Source: an uncultured Lachnospiraceae bacterium (GTDB taxonomy: Bacteria; Bacillota_A; Clostridia; Lachnospirales; Lachnospiraceae). From it: 5,634 nucleotides of DNA. A program made the translations under genes and the position numbers. The notes below the pieces were generated by a model, which was given only the letters and a program-made list of their open reading frames with translations, was not told the DNA's origin and ran no database searches. The DNA lies in contig CANOBT010000280.1 of assembly GCA_947564305.1 (NCBI GenBank), positions 1 through 5,634 on the forward strand. The letters run 5' to 3'. Positions 1 to 5,628 of the stretch are shown piece after piece (positions within the stretch are counted from its first letter, which is position 1; each line of letters starts with the position of its first letter).

Positions 1-78
1 GAAAAGACAAAGCGTCCATCGACATTTATGACAGAGGACAAAAATAAAACAGTAATAATCAGGAGGTTGAAAGAATGA
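1..78 (+). CDS. possible 3' tail of an upstream gene (frame uncertain)
   Basis: Two frames are open from the left edge. One reads to a TGA at 76-78 (ending RRLKE), overlapping the next gene's start as ATGA. The other reads to a TAA at 45-47 (ending IDIYDRGQK) and leaves a clean 27-nt spacer holding the AGGAGG at 61-66. Either would place the radical SAM gene downstream in an operon. I recognise neither tail and cannot choose between them. The stretch could also be non-coding. No promoter is visible in these 74 nt, which mildly supports transcription from further upstream. Confidence 0.25.
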   Translation, partial: EKTKRPSTFMTEDKNKTVIIRRLKE

Positions 79-860
79 AAAAGGTAGCCGGGAGCATTCA
101 GCGTAAAACCAGGCTTTATGAAACGGGGGTCGAGTATGGAGATTATACAATGAACCATGTATTGGGATGTGCTCATGGCTGCATATTCCCGTGTTATGCA
201 TATTTGCAGAAAAAAAGATTTGGGCAGGTAAGTTGCTATGAAGATTGGTGCAAACCATATTTGGTTTCAAATACGATTCAACTCCTTTATAAAGAAATTC
301 CCAAACTGAAAAACAAAATAACATCTGTACAGCTATGCTTTACGACAGATACGTTTATGTATGAGTATGATGAAATTGCAAAAATGAGTCTCGAAGCAAT
401 CCATCTGCTTAATGTCTATGGAATTAGGTGTACGGTATTTACAAAAGGACTTTTGCCGATAGAATTGGCAGACAAAAAGAAATATCCTTTAGATAATGAA
501 TATGGAATTACCCTCATTTCTTTGGATGAAGCATACAGAGAAAAAATGGAGCCGGCTGCAGCTCCTTATACAGAAAGATTAGAGGCGATGAAAGTCCTTA
601 GTGAAGCTGGCTGTAGAACTTGGGTAAGTATGGAGCCATATCCAACACCTAATTTAATTGAGCAGGAGTTACAGAATTTGTTAGAGGCTGTTTCTTTTAC
701 AGATAGAATAATTTTTGGGCGAACAAATTATTGTACAGAGGTCACGAAAGGCTATCCGCAACATAAAGTTTTTTATAATCAAAAGGCACAAGAAGTAATT
801 AATTTCTGTATGGAGCGAAAAATTGCATATCACATTAAGGAAAAAACGATTACAGAATAA
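75..860 (+). CDS. radical SAM protein, spore photoproduct lyase-like (SplB-related)
   Basis: This is a 261-aa cytoplasmic protein with no signal peptide or membrane segment. The 4Fe-4S motif is C32, C36 and C40 within GCAHGCIFPCYAY, giving CX3CX3C rather than the usual CX3CX2C. The rest follows the SPL-like order: TTDTF near 90-94 (compare TDPYQ in relatives), TKG at 123-125, SLD at 149-151, EPAAAPYTERLEAM around 159-172, SMEPYPTPN at 185-193 and FGRTNY at 214-219. C88, just before TTD, lies roughly where SPL carries its hydrogen-donor cysteine; this comparison is from memory. SPL cleaves thymine dimers using a 5'-deoxyadenosyl radical, but the substrate here is unknown. The ATG follows AGGAGG (61-66) with 8 nt spacing, which fixes the start. 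The gene sits 123 nt before the TOTE-type primase-helicase on the same strand, suggesting a shared nucleic-acid-directed role. Family assignment is good; function is inferred. Confidence 0.85.
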   Translation: MKKVAGSIQRKTRLYETGVEYGDYTMNHVLGCAHGCIFPCYAYLQKKRFGQVSCYEDWCKPYLVSNTIQLLYKEIPKLKNKITSVQLCFTTDTFMYEYDEIAKMSLEAIHLLNVYGIRCTVFTKGLLPIELADKKKYPLDNEYGITLISLDEAYREKMEPAAAPYTERLEAMKVLSEAGCRTWVSMEPYPTPNLIEQELQNLLEAVSFTDRIIFGRTNYCTEVTKGYPQHKVFYNQKAQEVINFCMERKIAYHIKEKTITE

Positions 861-983
861 ATAAGTAGGAAATATTTATGCTGGTAGTTGGGAGAGTTTT
901 TAGTGATGGTGTCCTGAGAGACGGAAATTGCGATTGGGGAGTATAGAAATATAAGCTGATGTGGATATAGAAAGAGGTACAAG
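861..983 (+). other. intergenic spacer between radical SAM and primase-helicase genes
   Basis: The 123-nt spacer has no convincing terminator hairpin with a U-tract, so read-through from the radical SAM gene is plausible. It also holds a weak promoter candidate, described separately, and a modest AGAGG ribosome binding site 6 nt before the ATG at 984. Confidence 0.5.
928..955 (+). promoter_or_regulatory. weak sigma-A promoter candidate for the primase-helicase gene
   Basis: TTGCGA (928-933) and TATAAG (950-955) are separated by 16 nt. They match the -35 consensus at 4 of 6 positions and the -10 consensus at 5 of 6. Transcription would start near 962, leaving a leader of about 20 nt before the ATG at 984. 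In AT-rich DNA such matches arise easily, so this may only supplement transcription from upstream. Confidence 0.3.
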
Positions 984-3956
984 ATGAAACCTGATGTGAC
1001 TTATGAAACAGAAAAGAAAAGTTTATATAAATTGATAGATTTTCTTCAAAGAGAGAATCAGCAGTTAAAAGAATTGCTTGAACAGGCGGGAATTGATTAC
1101 TCCTCTTGTGTAGAAGAAAAGGTTGGCGCCGTATCTGTTTCAGACCAAGGGAAAAGGATTCTGTCATTTGCCATAACAGAAAATGCTGCAAGGCACTTCT
1201 TTGCAAGGTTTTGGGGCAGGGAAGATGTTTATGCGAAACGGAACGTAAATAAAAAGAGCGGGAAAGCAGGCTATTTTCCGCAGTGTGATAATTTCTGGCG
1301 TTATGGTGTCTGCCCAAAGGCAAACAGGGTAAAAATACAGTGTGGCAAGTGCGAAAACCAGAGTTATAGTAAACTGGGCATTGCACAGATTATGGAGCAT
1401 CTGAAAGGGGAAAAAGAGGATGCCTCAGATGTGATTGGAGTGTATCCCCTCCTGCCTGACGATACCTGTCGTTTTATCGTGTTTGACTTTGATAACCATC
1501 AAAAGGGAGCGGAGGAAAATGATTTTGCCAATATAGATAATGAATGGAAAGAGGAAGTGGATGCGGTACGAACAATCTGCAGAGAACAGGGGATTGACGC
1601 TTTGGTGGAGCGTTCCCGTTCTGGAAGAGGTGCGCATTTGTGGATTTTTTTTACTGAAAAGATTTCAGCGAATCTTGCCAGAAAATTTGGTTTTGCATTG
1701 TTGGATAAAGGTGCGGAAACAGTAAATATGAAATCTTTTCGCTACTATGACCGTATGTTGCCGGCACAGAACCATTTGCCGGATGGCGGTATTGGAAATT
1801 TAATTGCCCTGCCGCTTCAGGGGCAGGCATTGAAGGAAGGTAATAGTGCGTTTATTGATGAAAACTGGAATGCCTATCCGGATCAGTGGAAGGCTTTGAT
1901 GCAGACAAAAAGGTTATCGAAAGAAAAACTGGAAGGATGTATCAAAAATTGGCTGCCGGAAAATCCATTTGAGTCTGAAGTGGAAAATGAAGAAACAAGA
2001 CTCAAACCATGGGAGTATCAGCAGAAGTTTCATCAGGAAGATATTACGGGGAGCATGAAGATTGTATTATCAAATCTGGTTTATGTGGACACGAAAAATC
2101 TAAAGTACCGTTTGCAAAATCAAGTAAGACGCCTGGCAGCTTTTTTAAATCCGGTTTATTTTAAGAATCAGAGAATCGGCTATTCCAATTATCACGAATC
2201 CAGAACGATTTATATGGGGCAGGATGAGCAGGGGTATATTGGTATACCAAGAGGGTTGTATCATGAATTAATACAGAGGTGTTGCGAGGCAGGAATCAAA
2301 TGCCATATAGAAGACGAAAGAACGGTTGGGAAAACCATAGATGTTACATTTCAGGGCGTGCTACGGGAATCACAAGTACTGGCAGTGGAGAAAATGCTGG
2401 AACATGATACTGGTATTTTGAGCGCTGCTACAGCGTTTGGAAAGACGGTAGTGTGCAGTCGATTGATTGCAGAGAGAAAAGTAAGCACGCTTATTTTGCT
2501 GGAATCATCGGCATTGATAGAACAGTGGGTAGATGCGTTACATGATTTCTTGGATATTAAAGAAGAATTACCAGAATATCAGACTCCTTCTGGCAGGATC
2601 AGGAAACGGAAAAGTGTGATTGGAAGAATTCATGGAGCGCATGATTCCTCTACAGGAATTATTGATATTGCTATGGTCGGCTCGTTGTGTAAAAAGGGGG
2701 AACTTCATCCGAGACTGCAGGAATATGGCATGGTAATTATGGATGAGTGCCATCATGCAGCTTCGGCTACCGCAGAGGAGATATTGCAGGAAGTAAAAGC
2801 GAAATATGTTTATGGAGTGACGGCAACGCCTATGCGCAGCGATGGATTGGAAAAAATAGGCTATATACTGCTGGGGAATATCAGATACCTTTATACAGCG
2901 AAAGACAGAGCAAAGGAACAAGGGATTGAACATTTGGTTTATCCCCGCTTTACAAGAGTGGCGTATCCGCGCGGTCAGGAAATGCATATTAATGATGCTT
3001 ATATGCTGATTAAGAACAATGAGGTTCGCAATGAACAGATTGTGGACGATGTGAAAAAATGTATTGATAATGGTAGAACTCCTATGGTTTTGACACGTTA
3101 TAAGGAACATGCCAGCCTATTAAGCGAAAGACTGCAGGCATATGCGGACAAACTATTTCTTGTATCCGGGGATAAATCAAAAAAGGAATTGCAGAAAATT
3201 CGTGAGCAGATGGAGAAAGTGTCTGCTGGTGAGACCATGATATTAGTAGCTACCGGACAGATGGTGGGTGAGGGATTTGATTATCCGAGACTGGATACTC
3301 TGATTATGGCAACACCAGTTTCATGGAAAGGAATTGTAGAGCAGTATGCAGGGCGGTTGAACCGGGATTATGCAGGAAAGAAAAATGTGGTGATATATGA
3401 TTATGTGGATAGCCACATTGATAAGTTTGATAAGATGTATGGGAAGAGGTTAAAAGCCTATCGTCAGATTGGCTATCAAATTTGCACGAATATTTCAGCA
3501 GAGAAACAGGAGGCAGGTGCAATCTATGATTTTGAAAATTATCTGGAAGTATTTGAGAGAGATTTGCAGGAGGCAGAGAAAGATATTATTATTTCAAGTC
3601 CTCAGATGAATCGGAAGAAAGTATACCGGATGATTTCCCTTCTGAAAGAACGGCAGGAGGCAGGAGTAAAAGTAACGATTGTTACATGGCATCCAGATTA
3701 TTATAGATATGGGAAAAGTGAAGTGTGTATGGAATTGCTGGAACAGCTTAGGGGTACTGGATTTGAAATACAACTGATGGAAGAATCCTGTGAGCACTTT
3801 GCGGTGGTAGACCAGAAAATTGTCTGGTACGGTAATATGAATTTTCTGTCAAAAGAGGATATGGAAGATAATCTCATGCGGGTGGTAAGTGGGGATATTG
3901 CTGCTGAGATTATGGAGATGACGTTTGGTGGGGAGAAGGAATTGATAGATTGGTAG
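984..3956 (+). CDS. TOTE-type AEP primase / SF2 helicase / PLD-like fusion protein
   Basis: This is a 990-aa cytoplasmic multidomain protein. Residues about 8-36 form a short leucine-rich coiled coil. Residues about 70-285 are an archaeo-eukaryotic primase domain of the TOTE conflict-system type. They include a four-Cys putative zinc site (C101, C110, C120, C123), metal-binding FDFD (D168, D170), SGRGAH with H218, and GNLIALPLQ at 271-279. Residues about 455-815 are an SF2 helicase: Walker A ATAFGKT (482-488), DECHH (587-591), TATP (613-616), motif V around 753-778 with GEGFDYP, and motif VI QYAGRLNR (787-794). Residues about 863-985 are PLD-like, ending in HFAVVDQK...YGNMN. H938 is kept, but the motif's Lys is A940 and its Asp is K945. 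TOTE proteins are predicted to act on invading nucleic acid by priming or copying and unwinding; that role is family knowledge plus prediction. The length is full and no frameshift is seen. ATG 984 is preceded by AGAGG. The radical SAM gene precedes it and an Rpn nuclease gene with its own promoter follows. Confidence 0.9.
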   Translation: MKPDVTYETEKKSLYKLIDFLQRENQQLKELLEQAGIDYSSCVEEKVGAVSVSDQGKRILSFAITENAARHFFARFWGREDVYAKRNVNKKSGKAGYFPQCDNFWRYGVCPKANRVKIQCGKCENQSYSKLGIAQIMEHLKGEKEDASDVIGVYPLLPDDTCRFIVFDFDNHQKGAEENDFANIDNEWKEEVDAVRTICREQGIDALVERSRSGRGAHLWIFFTEKISANLARKFGFALLDKGAETVNMKSFRYYDRMLPAQNHLPDGGIGNLIALPLQGQALKEGNSAFIDENWNAYPDQWKALMQTKRLSKEKLEGCIKNWLPENPFESEVENEETRLKPWEYQQKFHQEDITGSMKIVLSNLVYVDTKNLKYRLQNQVRRLAAFLNPVYFKNQRIGYSNYHESRTIYMGQDEQGYIGIPRGLYHELIQRCCEAGIKCHIEDERTVGKTIDVTFQGVLRESQVLAVEKMLEHDTGILSAATAFGKTVVCSRLIAERKVSTLILLESSALIEQWVDALHDFLDIKEELPEYQTPSGRIRKRKSVIGRIHGAHDSSTGIIDIAMVGSLCKKGELHPRLQEYGMVIMDECHHAASATAEEILQEVKAKYVYGVTATPMRSDGLEKIGYILLGNIRYLYTAKDRAKEQGIEHLVYPRFTRVAYPRGQEMHINDAYMLIKNNEVRNEQIVDDVKKCIDNGRTPMVLTRYKEHASLLSERLQAYADKLFLVSGDKSKKELQKIREQMEKVSAGETMILVATGQMVGEGFDYPRLDTLIMATPVSWKGIVEQYAGRLNRDYAGKKNVVIYDYVDSHIDKFDKMYGKRLKAYRQIGYQICTNISAEKQEAGAIYDFENYLEVFERDLQEAEKDIIISSPQMNRKKVYRMISLLKERQEAGVKVTIVTWHPDYYRYGKSEVCMELLEQLRGTGFEIQLMEESCEHFAVVDQKIVWYGNMNFLSKEDMEDNLMRVVSGDIAAEIMEMTFGGEKELIDW

Positions 3957-3966
3957 AAATCAGTCC

Positions 3967-3995
3967 TTGTCAACCGCACAGGCACATATTATAAT
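3967..3995 (+). promoter_or_regulatory. strong sigma-A promoter of the Rpn nuclease gene
   Basis: TTGTCA (3967-3972, 5 of 6 to the -35 consensus) lies 17 nt from a perfect TATAAT (3990-3995). Transcription would start near 4002, giving a leader of about 22 nt that contains AAGGGG and the ATG at 4024. The -35 begins only 10 nt after the stop codon of the primase-helicase. The nuclease therefore has its own transcription start even though it lies in line with the upstream genes. The TTG of the -35 also opens the reading frame, but it should not be taken as a start codon. Confidence 0.75.
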
Positions 3996-4023
3996 AAAGG
4001 TAAAGAAAAGGGGAATTACTATC

Positions 4024-4812
4024 ATGGAGAAAGCTTTTGAAGAACTGCAAATAAAGGATGATTTCATGTTCAGTGTTATCATGAGAAATCCGAAATTTTG
4101 CAAACCTTTTTTAGAACGGATACTTACCATTAAAATATCCCGCATTGAATATCCTAAGTCGCAGGAGACGATAGATATTTCAGCGGACGCAAAAAGTGTA
4201 CGCCTGGATATCTATGTGGAGGATGGGAAAGAAACCGTTTACAATATTGAAATGCAGACAACTGAGAATAGAAATCTTCCTAAGCGAACAAGATATTATC
4301 AGGGGATGATAGACCTGAATATCTTGGAAAAAGGGAATAATTACAAAAATCTGAAACGCAGTTTTGTTATTTTTGTATGTACCTTTGATTTGTTTGGTGA
4401 AGGGAGACACATCTATACCTTTGAAAATCGCTGTATCCAAAATCCGGTATTAGGTCTTGGAGATGAGACAACGAAGATTATTTTAAATACCAAAGGAACA
4501 ATGGATGATGTTACACCGGAAATGAAAAAGCTGCTTGATTTTATTGATGGTAAGGAACCACAGGATGATTTTACCAGAGAATTGGATGAGGCAGTGCAGT
4601 CTGTCAGAAAGAATGAAAAATGGAGGTTGGATTATATGACTTTGCAGATGAATTATCAGGAGAAATATGAGCAGGGTGTAGAGCAGGAAAAAAGACAATC
4701 TGCATTAAGGATGATAGAGGCAGGGAAATTGTCTCCAGAGGAAATTGCTTTGTATTCTGGGCTTACTCTCGAACGGGTGTATGAATTGGAAAAAGAATTG
4801 CAGCCAGTATAG
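4024..4812 (+). CDS. Rpn-family PD-(D/E)XK nuclease / putative transposase
   Basis: This 262-aa protein belongs to the Rpn (recombination-promoting nuclease) family, long annotated as putative transposases of the PD-(D/E)XK fold and more recently linked to phage defence. The N-terminus has the typical KDDFMF (11-16). The likely active site is D62 in VRLDIY with E76 and Q78 in YNIEMQ, so Q replaces the usual K, as I recall is normal for this family. YYQGMIDLNIL (91-101) is another family signature. The C-terminus is charged and helical, with SPEEIALYSGL near 237-247. I start the gene at ATG 4024 because AAGGGG (4008-4013) lies 10 nt upstream. The alternative TTG at 3967 falls inside the promoter's -35 box, upstream of the predicted transcript start. 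The gene is likely monocistronic, with its own promoter before it and a hairpin with a T-run after it. An internal start at 4636 is described separately. Confidence 0.88.
   Translation: MEKAFEELQIKDDFMFSVIMRNPKFCKPFLERILTIKISRIEYPKSQETIDISADAKSVRLDIYVEDGKETVYNIEMQTTENRNLPKRTRYYQGMIDLNILEKGNNYKNLKRSFVIFVCTFDLFGEGRHIYTFENRCIQNPVLGLGDETTKIILNTKGTMDDVTPEMKKLLDFIDGKEPQDDFTRELDEAVQSVRKNEKWRLDYMTLQMNYQEKYEQGVEQEKRQSALRMIEAGKLSPEEIALYSGLTLERVYELEKELQPV
4622..4626 (+). promoter_or_regulatory. internal Shine-Dalgarno GGAGG within the Rpn gene
   Basis: GGAGG is followed after 9 nt by an in-frame ATG at 4636-4638. The motif encodes part of the Trp-Arg codon pair of the parent protein, so it could be incidental. 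Its strength and spacing are nevertheless those of a real translation start. Confidence 0.45.
4636..4812 (+). CDS. possible intragenic 58-aa C-terminal Rpn product (antitoxin-like)
   Basis: Translation from the internal ATG would give residues 205-262 of the nuclease as a separate 58-aa protein. It would be a charged, helical piece (MTLQMNYQEKYEQG, then a region containing GKLSPEEIALYSGL and VYELEKEL) without the catalytic domain. From memory, Escherichia coli Rpn proteins are toxic anti-phage nucleases, and a small protein translated from inside the same gene inhibits the full-length form. The same layout is visible here: nuclease domain first, then a strong SD, an in-frame Met and a stand-alone C-terminal domain. 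Production of the short form is inferred. Confidence 0.4.
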   Translation: MTLQMNYQEKYEQGVEQEKRQSALRMIEAGKLSPEEIALYSGLTLERVYELEKELQPV

Positions 4813-4887
4813 CTTGGGATGATGAATAACACAAGAGATGCGGCAGATGAGATTGTGCTGAGAGAAATGGTATATGTGTGATGATGT

Positions 4888-4915
4888 GCAGGGCGGGTAA
4901 CTGTCCTGTATTTTT
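4888..4915 (+). terminator. likely intrinsic terminator after the Rpn gene
   Basis: GCAGGGC (4888-4894) can pair with GTCCTGT (4903-4909) to form 7 base pairs, two of them G-U, around an 8-nt loop. ATTTTT follows directly. It lies about 75 nt after the Rpn stop. The stem is short and the T-run has only five residues, so termination may be partial. Confidence 0.45.
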
Positions 4916-4965
4916 ATGTGGATATTTAAGGGAAAACAATATTATATAGGCCATGATTTTAAGGC

Positions 4966-5067
4966 GATGTAGGAATGGTGTAGATTACAAAGATTTTGGT
5001 GTAGGAATGGTGTAGAATCAGAAAAAATGGTGTAGAAAGTATCCAAAGTGATGTAGTAATGATGTAG
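4966..5067 (+). repeat. array of seven helically phased heptamers, consensus G(G/A)TGTAG
   Basis: Copies start at 4966, 4977, 4998, 5009, 5029, 5050 and 5061. Three read GATGTAG and four GGTGTAG, all in the same orientation. Start-to-start distances are 11, 21, 11, 20, 21 and 11 bp, close to one or two helical turns each, so all copies face the same side of the DNA. A 17-bp unit is repeated exactly at 4968-4984 and 5000-5016. This is the look of a cooperative protein-binding site, such as arm-type sites of a tyrosine integrase, replication iterons or an operator cluster. The integrase relic about 250 bp downstream favours the first option, but no binding protein is proven. The array is not CRISPR: unit and spacers are far too short. 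Confidence 0.8.
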
Positions 5068-5104
5068 ATTTCCTATTTTACGTTATTTATCGGTATATTA
5101 TGGG

Positions 5105-5196
5105 GGTTCAGGGGCTTTGCCCTTGACCGGAGCGTTTTGTGATACAAAATGCGTATCTGGCGAAAACTTTGGGAGTGAAACGGAGGCAAAGTTTTC
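5105..5196. repeat. three consecutive hairpins in a GC-richer island
   Basis: Hairpin 1 (5105-5128) pairs 10 bp around a TTT loop, with one bulged T and one G-U. Hairpin 2 (5132-5152) pairs 9 bp with one G-U around a GAT loop. Hairpin 3 pairs GAAAACTTTG (5162-5171) perfectly with CAAAGTTTTC (5187-5196) across 15 nt. GC content over 5101-5200 is 51%, above the AT-rich array just upstream. The segment has no good reading frame. It could be a structured RNA, a recombination-end structure or a dispersed intergenic repeat. No T-run follows that would make it a plain terminator. Confidence 0.6.
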
Positions 5197-5289
5197 AGGG
5201 CAGGAAAGGATTTGCGGATGCGAAAAGGACGGATAAAAAAGCAGGTACATAATACATAAAAGGCACTTGCATGCGGGAATTCTAATGCA

Positions 5290-5564
5290 CATGGGCAGAC
5301 GCTGGTTTTTGCGGGCGGCAGATTTTATCTGGTAATTACAGGCTGTAATGAGCCAAAACCACGGAGATATGCAATCCATGAAATCATAGCCATGTAGCAT
5401 ATCTTATCAATCAAGGCGTACAGCCATTAATTATAAAAGAACGGTTAGGGCATAGGGATATTAAAATCACGTTGAATACTTATGGGCATTTATATCCTAA
5501 TCAGCAAAAGAAAGTGGCAGATATGCTAAATGCCGCAAGAAATGAAAATGCCCCTGTCGATTGA
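5290..5564 (+). pseudogene. tyrosine recombinase (integrase) C-terminal relic, frame-broken
   Basis: Positions 5382-5564 encode about 60 residues of the catalytic C-terminus of a phage- or ICE-type tyrosine recombinase. They start at HSHVAYLINQG, continue through KERLGHRDIKITLNTYGHLYP and end in VADMLNAARNENAPVD. The LGH box and the nucleophile Tyr of LNTYGHLYP are present. Just upstream, another frame reads PKPRRYAIHE, the expected lead-in to the HDxRHSH box. Between the two pieces only five bases (GAAAT) replace the expected nine for Asp-x-Arg. That fits a 4-nt deletion which shifts the frame and removes a catalytic Arg. Upstream of about 5290 no integrase sequence is recognisable: no first-Arg box and no N-terminal domain. 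The gene is therefore both truncated and frameshifted. The left boundary is approximate. Confidence 0.75.
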
Positions 5565-5587
5565 CAAGGACATTTCACTACAAAGGC

Positions 5588-5620
5588 TCTGCTGAAACTC
5601 AATCGAATTATTTCAGTGGA
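5588..5620 (+). promoter_or_regulatory. hairpin overlapping the ribosome binding site of the last gene
   Basis: TCTGCTGAAA (5588-5597) can pair with TTTCAGTGGA (5611-5620) in a 10-bp stem with two G-U pairs and a 13-nt loop. The 3' arm takes in the first three bases of GGAGG (5618-5622). The stem could therefore limit ribosome access to the ATG at 5629. The outer pairs are weak and the effect is inferred. Confidence 0.3.
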
Positions 5621-5628
5621 GGACGCAA

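Noticed and set aside
850..1386. 178-aa open frame on the - strand overlapping the start of the primase-helicase
   Set aside because: It is antisense to a clearly conserved domain, its His/Ser/Phe-rich composition is typical of a shadow frame, and no family motif is seen.
2568..3110. 180-aa open frame on the - strand inside the helicase
   Set aside because: It lies wholly opposite the DECHH to motif IV region of the helicase and shows no recognisable domain.
3508..3609. AGGAGG-preceded internal ATG at 3526 in another frame of the primase-helicase
   Set aside because: The frame closes after about 27 codons, spacing is long and the purine-rich motif is explained by Glu/Gln/Ala codons of the main gene.
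3967..4023. TTG-initiated N-terminal extension of the Rpn protein
   Set aside because: The TTG is part of the -35 box and lies upstream of the predicted transcript start. The family's N-terminus (MEKAFEELQIKDDFMF) begins at ATG 4024, which has an AAGGGG site.
4819..4881. 20-codon open frame (starting MMNNTRDAADE) after the Rpn stop
   Set aside because: It has no good ribosome binding site, is very short and has no supporting context.
4966..5067. CRISPR array
   Set aside because: The repeat unit is 7 bp (17 bp at most) with gaps of only 4-14 bp, unlike CRISPR repeats and spacers, and no cas genes are present.
5098..5400. 100-aa open frame on the - strand
   Set aside because: It runs across the three hairpins and the integrase relic and has no protein-family signature. 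Its C-terminal part is simply the hairpin repeat translated.
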